DNA of 29,364 nt. Source: Rhizaria sp. SCN 62-66. Its lineage: Eukaryota; Rhizaria, unplaced. The DNA lies in the NCBI GenBank assembly GCA_001724265.1, contig MEDY01000390.1:1-29364 (forward strand), read 5' to 3'. This document shows positions 1 to 11,000 of this stretch, in pieces. The notes beneath the pieces are model-generated. The model saw only the letters and a program-made list of their open reading frames with translations. It made no database searches and had not been told where the DNA came from. The position numbers were made by a program, and so were the translations under genes. Position 1 is the first letter of the stretch, and each line of letters begins with the position of its first letter.

Positions 1-1
1 C

Positions 2-97
2 CTCCCTGAGCAGGCCTTCTACATGGTCGGCAACATCAAGGAGGTCGAGGAGAAGGCTGCCAAGCTTGCTGCCGAGATCGCTGCCCGCAAGAACTAA
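2..97 (+). CDS. ATP5F1B: Mitochondrial F1 ATP synthase subunit beta, C-terminal end (partial)
   Basis: The window opens inside an open frame of 31 codons ending in TAA at 95-97. The translated start, LPEQAFYMVGNIKEVEEKAA, matches the highly conserved C-terminal helical segment of the catalytic beta subunit of F1Fo ATP synthase, where LPEQAFYMVG is near-invariant. In the family this subunit carries the catalytic nucleotide site and makes ATP in the mitochondrial matrix; only the helical tail is visible here, so the catalytic residues lie outside the window. The end AARKN is of ordinary length for the family. No splice site is seen in this piece. The next gene on the same strand starts about 1.06 kb downstream. 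Identity is firm despite the short fragment, because no other protein carries this stretch. Confidence 0.92.
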   Translation, partial: LPEQAFYMVGNIKEVEEKAAKLAAEIAARKN

Positions 98-638
98 GTA
101 AAGTAACTTCCGACCAGGATTCGACTTTGCTTTTCGTTTTGCTTCCTTCCTTTCTCTTCTTTCTCTCTCAAGGTGGTGTCCGCTTGTGTAGAGTGCTAAC
201 AATGTTACAAACGACGACGCTTGTTTTTGTTTGTTGCATATTGCTTTTTACTAACGTTCACCATATTTAAGAAACATTCACATTTCACAGCAAACAGCAG
301 AGAAAGCTCACAACAAGGTGCGCGTTGCGCGTGTTGTCGTGTTTCTTATCTCTGTCTGTTTCTATGTGGTATGCGGGTGTTTTGTGCTTTACCTCTACCC
401 CCACACTCATGCCTCCGGCACACGGCGTATCGGTGGACGTTTTCCGCCCTACGCTGCTGCTTCTCCTTTTGCCGCGATGATGCATTCACAGTTTCAATTT
501 TATTTTGCGCGTCCTAAAAATAGGAATTACATGTATTATACAAAACATTTAAAATATTTTCATCGTTTCATTCCCATATCACCTCGTTTCATGCTCGACT
601 AACACTAAAAAAATGATATCGATCGATCGCTGCGGTTG

Positions 639-719
639 AGTTCAAAGGCTGGCTGCTCACGGTCACTTGCTCGGTGACAGAGAGAGAGCTTCGGCAGTTA
701 CCGTGATCAAAATTGAACT
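639..719. repeat. Nested inverted repeats (possible structured element)
   Basis: Outer arms AGTTCAA (639-645) and TTGAACT (713-719) enclose TCACGGT (657-663) and ACCGTGA (700-706). These in turn enclose GTCAC (662-666) and GTGAC (674-678). The inner two pairings share bases 662-663, so they are alternatives rather than one fold. The element sits about 440 bp upstream of the dynein start. Function is unknown. Confidence 0.4.
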
Positions 720-1086
720 GAGATCGGCGACCACAAAATGTTTAAGGTTGATATGCTTGATAGTAATCACGGGTTAGTTTTTCGGATGAGAATATGATTA
801 CCCACATGCATGACTATTATTTCATTAGCTCTATTTGTGCTCCAGTCGATCTGGCCGCGTCGATATCGCTCGTTTTTGTCATCGCTCTAAAGCACTCTAA
901 ATTTAACCTGTCTCTGTGCAGTCTGCCTCATTTTCGACCCTTTATTCTTCTTCGTTCCACCCACGATTCAATTATCACGCGACTCACACTTTATTCCACC
1001 TCTTTCTTTCTTTTCCTCTTCTTAGCTAGCTTTCTTTGACTCTTACTCGGCGTTTCTAGCCCCGCCCCCCTTTTCCCGACCTCTTT

Positions 1087-1100
1087 CCCCCCCCCCCCCC
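1087..1100 (+). repeat. Homopolymer run of 14 C in the dynein 5' leader
   Basis: Fourteen consecutive C residues lie within a C/T-rich stretch from about 1060 to 1155, immediately upstream of the dynein ATG at 1157. The opposite strand is a G run that could form a quadruplex or be length-variable. It is also a likely place for sequencing length error, but it lies outside the coding region. Confidence 0.75.
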
Positions 1101-1156
1101 TTCCCCGGTTCCCGCGCTCGCGCCCGCGTCCGCGCCCGCGCCCCCGTCGCCCCGTC

Positions 1157-2011
1157 ATGGACCCCCCGGGCTTCCGTGCCGGCGCCTCCGCGCCCCAGTC
1201 CGAGGACCTGGCCCACTCCAAGGCAGCCCTGGCGCAGCAGCTGCTCACCAACAGGCTCGTTCGCAGCCGCGGCCAGGCGTTCCACCCCGCCGTTGCCGCC
1301 CCGGCCCCGGCGGCGGCGTCCGGCGCGCAGCTCGGCGCCACGCAGCAGCAGCACAAGGTGCCGCACCCGCCGGCCGCGGGCAGGCCCGACGACGTCACCG
1401 TGGTCCCCTCTCAGTCCTCGCAGTTTAGCAACAGCGTTGCGGGTAGTGGTAGTCTGGCGACGACGAACGCTGGCCCCGCCGCTGTGGTCCGCGTCCCGCG
1501 GCCGCTGCAGGTGCTGCTGGGCAACAAACTCAGCATCCGCAACAACAACAACAGCAGCAGCAGCAACGCCAGCACAAACGCTGCCTCTGCTGCCGCGGCT
1601 GAGTCTGCGGCCGCCGACAGCCAGAGCCAGCTGCTGGCCTCTCTGTCCCGCACCGGCCGTCTCCCGACCTCCAAGGCCGCGCTCGACGCGCTGCACTCTT
1701 CCGCCAGCGGCTACAGCGAGCCCTCGAACGCGTTCGCTACCAGCAGTAGAAATGAGACCGAGTCCGTTTCTGCTGCTGCACGGACCGACCTCATCACACC
1801 CGCCGCCGCTGCTGCTGCTGGGAACAAATCAGCCGGTTCTGCTGCTGCTGCTGCTGCTGTTGTCGGCAGCACCGCCGCATTTGGCGCTGCGGCCACTGCG
1901 GCCCAGCGGGGCTCTCGCGAACGCGGCAACCGCGACGTGGCGCGGCCAGCGCCGCCGTCGTCCGTGGCCGAGGGCGCCAGCACTTCCGCCAGCGAGCGCG
2001 CGCGCCGCCAG
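1157..2011 (+). other. Dynein exon 1: disordered Ala/Ser/Gln-rich N-terminal extension
   Basis: Residues 1-285 are rich in Ala, Ser, Asn and Gln and show no dynein homology that I recognise. Codon repeats are visible: four AAC then AGC codons at 1541-1566 and six GCT codons at 1841-1858. The exon ends on a CAG codon followed by GTACGG, and the next exon opens with conserved dynein tail sequence ([11 protein letters not shown]). The exon is open throughout with the same GC-rich codon use as the rest of the gene, so it is probably translated, but the exact start is the least certain part of the model. Confidence 0.7.
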
Positions 2012-5000
2012 GTACGGGAATTGGGCAATATATATGCAGCACTATTCACACTAGACTGAAACAATTACATATCAAATTAAACAAATTTTATTATACTGTG
2101 ATCTTATACGATGCGATACTCATCTTGTGCTCGATATATGGGCCACTTTCTGCTTTCGTTCGCGACTGCTATAGGAGGAGTACATGAAGTACCTGCAGTC
2201 TCCATTCTCCTTCATCGACAAGGTGATCGAGTCTCCCTTTACACAGGAGTTCGTGTACCTGAACCCTCGCGGGCCTTTCGACCTGCAGATCGTGCGCCAC
2301 AGCGAGATCAATCCGCGCAATTACTGCACCATGTCGCGCGGCGGCCTGACCCACTTCTTCAACAACGAGACCGAGTTCACGTCGCTGGACCAGTGGGAGC
2401 GCGAGTATTTCCTCTACGTTAAGGTCACTGACATCCACTTCTTCAAGAAGTACCGCGCGTGGAAAGCCTACTACTACTGGAAGAAGCTCATCAACAAGAT
2501 GAAGTCGACCAAGTACTCCAAGTACCTCCACGACAACCTCTACATCCTCAATCGCCACCTCCGCGACGCCCTCATCCACCTGCGCCGCCTCTGCGTCGAC
2601 GCCGCGCGTTGGAACGTGCTGCGTATCGACGCCAAGTCGGTCCTCACGGTCACCCAGTTCCGCCAGGTCCAGGACGCGCAGCGCGAGTCGGTCGCCGCCG
2701 CGCTCGCCAAGCTGCTGGCCGAGGCCGCGCGCGTTGTGCTGGCCGCGTGCGACAGCGACCTGAAGCAGTTCCTCATCGAGTGCGGCTTCCGCAAGGGCAA
2801 CGATAACGCTGACGGCGGCAACGGCAACAACAGCAACGGTGGCAACAGCGCAGCCGCTGGCGTCAACGGCTCGATGTCTCTCACAAGCAACGGCCGTGGC
2901 GCCACCGCCCTGCTTGCTGCCGTCGGCGGCGCCGGCATCAACTCCGGCGGCGCCTTGGCCAACCCTGGCCTCGCCCACGACACTTACTCGCACGCCCTCA
3001 CCGCGACCAATAGCAACAGTAGCTCCGGACTCGGCGCGCTGGCCGGCTTCACCGGCGGCGCCGCGGGGGCCGGGGCGCGCGGCGGTAACGGCGGCGGCGA
3101 CGAAGGGCAGAAAATTTCCCGCGCGGAAAAGGCAGCGCAGCGCACCAAGTGCCGCAAGCTCGCGCGCTTCATCCGGCTCGCCGACTTCCGCGTGACGTAC
3201 ACGCTCGTCACGCTGTGCCACGACCGCGTCGCCGAGATGCTCACCACGCTCGCCCACAAGCACGCGGGGCCCGTCCCGGCGGTCGAGCTCGCCGCGGAGG
3301 TCGTCGGCACAATCCAGACCCTCGGCGCGGCCGGCAGCGCGCCGACGGGGCCGGCGGGTAGCCGCTACGCCGCCGCGGCGGCCGCCGCCGCCGCTGCCTC
3401 GGCCGCCTCGGCCGCGGGCGGCGCGGGCGCGGGCGCGGGCGCGGTCGCAGGCGGCCACGCAGTCGCGGCGGTCAAGCGGCGGCGCGCGTTCGGCGGCGGC
3501 GGCGGCGCGGGCGGGGACAAGCCCGCCGGCGAGGCTCCCCTGTTCTTGGTCGAGATCGAGATGGACGAGCAGACGGGCGACCTGAGCTTTTCGCCGACGC
3601 TCGAGGAGCTGCAGCACGCGCTCGAGCAGGTGATCGACTCGGCGGCCACGCAGCTGCTGTCGCACCAGTCGTTTGTGCGCGACGAGCAGTTCGCCGAGTA
3701 CGTCGTTGATATGGTGCAGGAGCTCACGGAGGTTGAGTCCCAGGAGATCCACCCCGTGGAGCTCGTGCTCGACGACGCGCGAATGATCCGCGCCAAGGAC
3801 GCCATCAGGGCCTCACTGGCTTCGGCCTATGCTGTCATCACCGACTATGCTGCGGGGTTCCAGCGCTATGTCGCACAGTTCCTCGACAACCAGGTACGAT
3901 TAGTTTCGCTTTTTAACCTTAAAAGCAGGATATCCATGTGATGTACTCACTTTATGACACGAACATACGTCATACTTATCTATCTTGATGTCACATTTTA
4001 CTCGAATCTATTCACGTCTACATCTCGCTTTATATCTTTTTTTTTTTCTTTCTCACATTCTCAGGCGATGAACGTCGAGACGTACCGCAATTCCCCCATC
4101 CACGTCTTCTCGGAGCTCCTCACCCGGTACGAGACTCAGAACGCCCAGTTCCAGGCCCTGCGCAGCAGCGTCGACCTGGGCGTGTTGTGCGTCGACTCGA
4201 GCCGTCTGCGCGACGTGCTCATCCCGTCGCCGCGCCACTGCCGCGGGGAGTTGGCCAAGCTGCTGCCGGCCATCGCCAAGCAGAAGTGCCAGGTACGCAG
4301 CGAAACACGCAAAACACTAAGCTTTGAATAACTATTTTTTTTGTATCAAACTTAACTACAGTTTCGTGATTAGCTGGATACCCGTGTTGTATTTTGATAT
4401 CCACAACTTTTATTTCAAACTATTTCAAACTAAACTCAATATATCTCGCAATTCTCTTTGTTTTCATATAATCCTCCGCAGGACCTCGTGGAGGAGCTCG
4501 GCGCCGCCAACACGCATTTCTCCCGCGTCCCGACGGACGTGGGCGAGTTTGTCGACATCCTCAACCTGATGAAGACGGTCACGGACTCGCAGGAAGCCAC
4601 CAACTTGCGCTTCGTGTTCATCCAGGAAATCTACGGGCTTATGCAGGACGCGCAGATCAAGGTCCCCGAGGGCGACAAGATCACCGTCGAGCGCCTGTCG
4701 CAGATCCGGCAGCAGCTCAAGACGACGCTGATGCTCACTGAGGCGTCTCTGCAGAGCAACATCGACCGCTTCGGCAAGGAGCTCGAGCTGCAGATCCCGG
4801 CCCTCATCGAGCAGGTCGAGACTGTGGCCACGGCGTTGAAGCACGAGATGATCACCAACGCCGCCGTGGACAAGGAGGTCGTGCTCGATTACCTGCTGGA
4901 TCAGAACAGCGCGCTCAACAAGCTTGAGGCCACCGCTCGCCTGTACCAGCATTACCAGGAGACGCTGGGCGTCGAGGTCAGCCATTACGATCGCCTCCGC

Positions 5001-8000
5001 GAGACGCGGCTTGACTTCAACGTCAAGATTGACCTCTGGCGCGCGCTTAAGGCGTGGGACGAGTTCACCGACCTCTGGACCAAGACGCCCTTTGTCTCGA
5101 TCGACGTCGACCAGGTGTCGCAAGAGCTTGCGGCGTACAGCAAGACGTACGGTCGTGCGAAGCGTCAGTTGGACAACGCGCCCGCGGTGGAACTGCTGCG
5201 CGGGCTCATTGCCGAGTTCGCCAACACGCTGCCGATGGTGTCCGACCTCCGCAACCCGCACCTGCTGGACCGGCACTGGGCCGAGATCAACAAGCTGCTG
5301 GGCATGCAGATCCAGTCGGACCCGGAGTTCTGCCTGGGGACGCTCATCGCGGCCAACTCAATGCAGCACTCGCACGCCGTGTCGGTGATCTCGATCAAGG
5401 CGCGTCAGGAGGCCGTGCTGCAGGAACAGCTCAGCAAGGTGGTGAGAAAGTGGGACGCTCTGGTGTTCCCTCTGCTGCCGTACAAAAACCAGAAGGATAT
5501 GTTCATCCTGGGCAACTTGGACGACATCCTCATCACGCTCGACGAGTCGTTGGTGACGCTCAGCTCGGTGCTGGGCTCGCATTACGTCGAGCCGCTTCGC
5601 AAGGAGGCTACCGAGATGAACCACCAGCTACTCCAGTTTCAGGTACGATGAGCTCATATCTTTTACAATATCATTGATATGCACACTTTTACAGTGTTGC
5701 ATCACATTAAAACTTAAATTATGATTTAATGGAATAACTATTCAACTAATTGTCGAATTAAATTTTGTACTATCTAACAATATTCTTGTGCTATATTCGC
5801 TTTTGTTACTCCACACCAGGGCGTGCTGGATGAGTGGACGCTGTGCCAGCGCCAGTGGATGTACCTCGAGTCGATCTTCACGTGGCAGGACATCATCCGT
5901 CAGCTGCCCGACGAGTCTGCGATGTTCTCCCAGGTCTCCAAGGCCTTCGTCGCGATCATGCGCCGTACCTCGGACAACCCCAACTGCCTGGCCTCGTCGG
6001 CCTATGCGGGGCTCAAAGACACGCTGCAGTCGTGCAATGCCACGCTGGATAAGGTGAACAAGCAGCTCGAGAGCTACCTGGAAACGAAGCGTGTAGCTTT
6101 TCCGCGTTTCTACTTCCTGTCCAACGACGAGCTCATCGCGATCCTGTCGAACCAGAAGAACCACCACTTGGTGCAGCCGCATCTGCGCAAGTGCTTCGAC
6201 AACCTCGTCAAGCTCGAGTTCGCTGACAAGGACATCCGCGCCATGATCTCCGCAGAGGGCGAGAAGGTGCCGCTCGGTACGTTATCAAAAAACAAAACCC
6301 CCTAGATCTCACTCTAATCGTATTCTCAAAACGTGACTTGTTTATGACTTTATTGCTCCGAACGCTTCTTTGTTTCATTTTCACATCCACATGCTGCTCA
6401 CCTATCATTGCATTATTACCACATTTCCTTTGCGAACCCTACTCTAGGTGTGAACCTCAAGGTGCGCAACAACGTCGAGACGTGGCTGGGCGACCTCGAG
6501 AAGGACATGGTCAAGACGCTGCGCCGCCTGATGAAGAAGGGCCTTCTCGAGTACGACCGGTCCCCTCGCCAGGCCTTTATCCTCGACAAATACGCCCAGA
6601 TCGTCATGACGGTGGCGCAGATCACCTGGGCCCGCTCCGTCGAGCTCGCACTCCGCTCCACCTCTACTATCAGTAGCAACAGTAACGCTAGCACCGGCGG
6701 TGGCCACGCCCGCACGGCCTCCACTGGCGGCTCTGCAGTGGCGGCGGACAACGGCAAGGCGCTGGTCAAGTGGCACGCGCAGCAGCTCAAGCAGCTGTCC
6801 GAGCTCACGGCCATGGTGCGCGGCGACCTGGCAAGCATCGACCGCAAGAAGATCGTGACTCTGATCACCACGGACGTACACGCGCGCGACGTCACGCAGA
6901 CGCTGATCGAGCGCAAGGTGCGTGACGTGCACGACTTCAACTGGCAGCAGCAGCTGCGCTTCTACTGGGACCCGGCCGAGGACGACTGTGTGATCCGCCA
7001 GGCCGACGCGCGCTTCCTCTACGGGTACGAGTACATGGGCGTGACGTCGCGCCTCGTCATCACGCCGCTGACGGACCGCTGCTGGATCACGATCACTGGC
7101 GCGCTACACATCCGCTACGGTGCCTCGCCGGCCGGGCCCGCCGGCACGGGCAAGACTGAGTCCGTCAAGGATCTGGCCAAGGGACTGGGGCTCTTCTGCG
7201 TCGTGTACAACTGCTCCGAGCAGATCGACTACCGCATGACGCAGAAGTTCTTCTCCGGACTGGCGCAGACCGGCGCGTGGTCGTGTCTCGACGAGTTTAA
7301 CCGCATCGACATCGAAGTGCTGTCCGTCATTGCGCAGCAGGTGATGCAGATTCGCCAGGCGCTGCTACAGAACCTCCAGGTCTTCACCTTCCAGGGACAG
7401 GTACGTTTTTCTACCCTAAAACAAAGATATCTCGCTCATGTTACACTGACATAGGACAGTATTACATATTTTGGCGTTATTATCATATAAACACGTTTTG
7501 TCTTGATTTATAGTACTTCACTCACATCTTATATGCGCTATATTGTGTTTATTTACTTCCAACAACCAAAGGCAATTCGCCTGGTGCGCAGCGTCGGTGT
7601 CATGATCACCATGAACCCCGGCTACGCTGGCCGCACTGAGCTGCCCGACAACCTTAAGGTGCTGTTCCGCCCCGTCGCGATGATGGTGCCCGACTACGCC
7701 ATGATTGCCGAGATCATGCTCTTCTCTGAGGGTTTCGAGTCGGCCACCATCCTCTCCAAGAAGATGTACGTTCTTCACTATTCACACTACAGCAAACGCG
7801 TTTGACCGTGTTAATAATCTGAAATCGAACTACAGCTATACTGTAGCTTTAAGAGCATCAATTATCACACCTATATTATCGTTTTATTTCTCATAACTTT
7901 ATCTTTATCTTTTGATTTCCACGTGGTTCATTTTTTAGGGTGCAACTGTACAAGCTGGCCTCGGAGCAGCTCTCACAGCAGGACCACTACGACTTCGGCA

Positions 8001-11000
8001 TGCGTGCCGTCAAGTCCGTCCTCGTCATGGCCGGCGCTCTCAAGCGCGCGGAGCCCGATGTCGACGAGTCAACTGTGCTGATCCGTGCTATGCGTGACAG
8101 CAACGTGCCCAAGTTCCTCACTCAGGACCTGCCCCTCTTCCAGGTACGTCGAACATAAGTCACTCGAACGTCGATGTCTCCATATAACGACTATGATTTA
8201 AAGATTCATTAAAAATAGCTATTTCAATTCCTACTTTACATCTGTATTACTCGATCTTTGCTATTTCATTTTTCTTGCCTAGGCGATCGTGCAAGACCTG
8301 TTCCCCGACGTGCGCATCCCCGCGCTCGACTACGGCGCGCTCGACACGGCGATCCGTCGCGTCGTCATCGAAGACGGGCTCCAGCCGGTCCCTAAGTTCG
8401 TCACCAAGGTCGTCCAGTTGTATGACACGTTCAACGTGCGTTTCGGCGTCATGCTGGTCGGTCCCGCTGGTGGCGCCAAGACCACCTGCTGGCGCGCGCT
8501 GGCCCGCGCCATGACCTCTCTGCGCGTGGACGAGGCCTCCCCGGACCAGTCGTTCCAGCGCGTGCACGCCGAGGTGATGAACCCCAAGGCCGTGACGATG
8601 GGCGAGCTGTACGGCGACCTAAACGAGCTCTCGCAAGAATGGCGCGACGGCCTGGCCTCGACCATCTTCCGCGAGGCCATCAAGGACAGCAGCGACGACC
8701 GCCACTGGGTCGTTTTCGACGGGCCGGTCGACGCGCTCTGGGTTGAGAACATGAACACTGTACTCGACGACAACATGATGCTGTGTCTGCCGACCGGTGA
8801 GCGCATCAAGCTCAAGCAGGAGCTGCGTGTGCTGTTCGAAGTGCAAGACCTTTCCCAGGCCTCTCCCGCCACCGTCTCCCGCTGCGGCATGGTGTACCTC
8901 ACCCCCACGGACCTGGGCGTGCTGCCGTATGTCAAGTCGTGGCTCGCCACGCAGACCCACGTGGCGCCGCAGATCCGCGACTACCTACTCAACCTCTTCA
9001 CCGACAAGCTCCCCGCCGGCCTCGCCTTCCTCCAGGTACGTCTTTGCTGCAGTGGTTTAAAGAACAATGACTTACTCACGTTTTGATGTATATTTGCATT
9101 ATTTCAAGGTTTTTAAAGTAAACATACTATATTTCACGTCTATATACGGCACATATTCTCCTTTACGTTTTCTTTTCTGACTCAGGAGCACGGAGCGTCC
9201 GCGCCGATCGAGGCCTCGGAGCTGAGCTCGGTAGTGACCCTGTGCCGCCTGCTGGAGCAGCTGCTGGATCCCCTGTCGCGCGCGCAGCAGTACGTGGACC
9301 ACGCCGAGCACCAACGCGCCGTGCAGGAGGTTGCTCTGCAGACCGCCAAGGACAAGCAGCACACCGTCTACTCGGCCGCCGGCGTCGCGGCGCCGCCCAC
9401 GATCACTTCGGCCGCCGATTCGGCCTCTGACGCCGCCGCCGCCGCTGGTGGTGCCGGTGCCAACGGGCTGCCGGCTGACGAGGGCGGAGACGAGAGCAAG
9501 TCTGACTCTGACGCCCACGCTAACAGCAACGGCCGCCGGTCGCGTCGGATGTCTACCGTGGGCTCTGCCGCCGACCTGCTGCTCGACAACGCCGCCGCTC
9601 TGGGCTCGCCCCTGCCGGGCAGTAACGGCTCCGACCCGATGTCTCTCAACGGCAACGGATCTGCGGAGGACAGCTGGTGCGTCGACCTTGAGTCGATGAA
9701 GGGCACTCTCGACATGTGCTTCGCCTTTTCCTACGCCTGGGGCCTCGGCGGCCACCTGAGCGAGGAGACACAGGCCGCCTTCAGCAAGGTGCTCAACGAG
9801 CTCTTCTTGCACGTCAAGCCCCCCGGCACGTTCTTCGACGTTTATGTCGATCTCGCCGACCGCACGTGGCGTTCCTGGGACGCCCTCGTCACGCCCTTCC
9901 GCTACAACGCCGCGCTGCCTTTCTTTCAGGTCCTCGTCCCCACCCCGGACACGGTTAAGTACCGCTTCCTGGCGCAGAACCTGCTGTCGATCTCGGCCTC
10001 GGTCTTCTTCACCGGCTCCACGGGCGTCGGCAAGACCGTGGTTTTACAGGACATGTTCGACCGCCTCTCGCTGCGCGCGGCCTGCATCACCGAGAAGACG
10101 CTCGACCCGCCGCCGATGGTCTCGGGCGTCTCCATGTTCGGCTCGGGCCCCTCTGGCCGCCTGACGCAGCGCGAGCGGTCCGTGCTGGCCGCGCGCTTCG
10201 ACATCCTTCCTCTGGCCATCACGTTCAGCGCGCGGTCCAGCTCGGTCAAGACGCAGGAGGTCATTGAGAGCCGGCTCATCAAGGTCAAGGCGACCCAATT
10301 GGGCGCGCCACAAGGGAAGAAGCTCGTGGTGCACGTCGATGACCTCAACATGCCCAGCGTCGAGCGCTACGGCGCTCAGCCGCCTATCGAGCTGCTGCGC
10401 CAGCTCATCGACTACGGTGGCTTCTACGACCGCGCCAGCTTGTATTGGAAGGACGTGCTCAACACGACGCTGCTTTGCTCCGCAGCGCCCCCCGGAGGCG
10501 GCCGCTCCCCGGTCACCGCGCGTTTCACGCGGCACTTTTCGCTGTTCAACATGCCCGCGCCCAGCGAGTCAGTTATGAAGCGCATCTTCGGCGCTATTTA
10601 CAGCGGGTGGTCGGCAGCGCACGGATTCAAGGTAGCGATCCAGAAGCTAGCTGAGCCCATCGTAGCCAGCACCATCGAGCTCTACCAGTCCATCACCAAG
10701 GAGTTGCTGCCGACGCCGGCCAAATCGCACTACACGTTCAACCTGCGCGACATGTCCAAGGTGTTCCAGGGCATCCTAAGTATCAAGCCCGTGTCGTGCG
10801 GCACGACGCAGACGATGACGCGGCTCTGGCTGCATGAAAGCCAGCGCTGCTTCGAGGACCGGCTCGTGTCGAGCGCCGACAAGCTGTGGTGCACGCAGAA
10901 GCTCGCCGCGCTCGTGCAAAAGAACTTCGGCCTCGACTGGCGCCACGATGCGCTGTTCAAGCAGCAGTTTATCACGTTCTCTGACTTCATGACGGAGGGC

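Larger units (their letters stand above)
98..1156. other. Intergenic region between ATP synthase beta and dynein
   Basis: AT-rich DNA holding the ATP synthase 3' UTR and the dynein promoter and 5' UTR. Short open frames here lack the GC-rich codon use of the neighbouring genes and match nothing I recognise. Nested inverted repeats lie at 639-719. From about 1030 the sequence turns into a C/CT-rich leader including a run of 14 C at 1087-1100, just ahead of the dynein start. I found no convincing tRNA, TATA box or AATAAA signal. Confidence 0.7.

Noticed and set aside
680-740. Possible U6 snRNA (CTTCGGCAG followed by AAAATTGAAC)
   Set aside because: The ACAGAGA box and downstream U6 core are absent in the correct order; the ACAGAGA-like string lies before, not after, the loop.
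2169-3752. Long minus-strand open frame of 527 codons opposite dynein exon 2
   Set aside because: It is an antisense shadow caused by GC-rich codon use; the plus strand has clear dynein homology.
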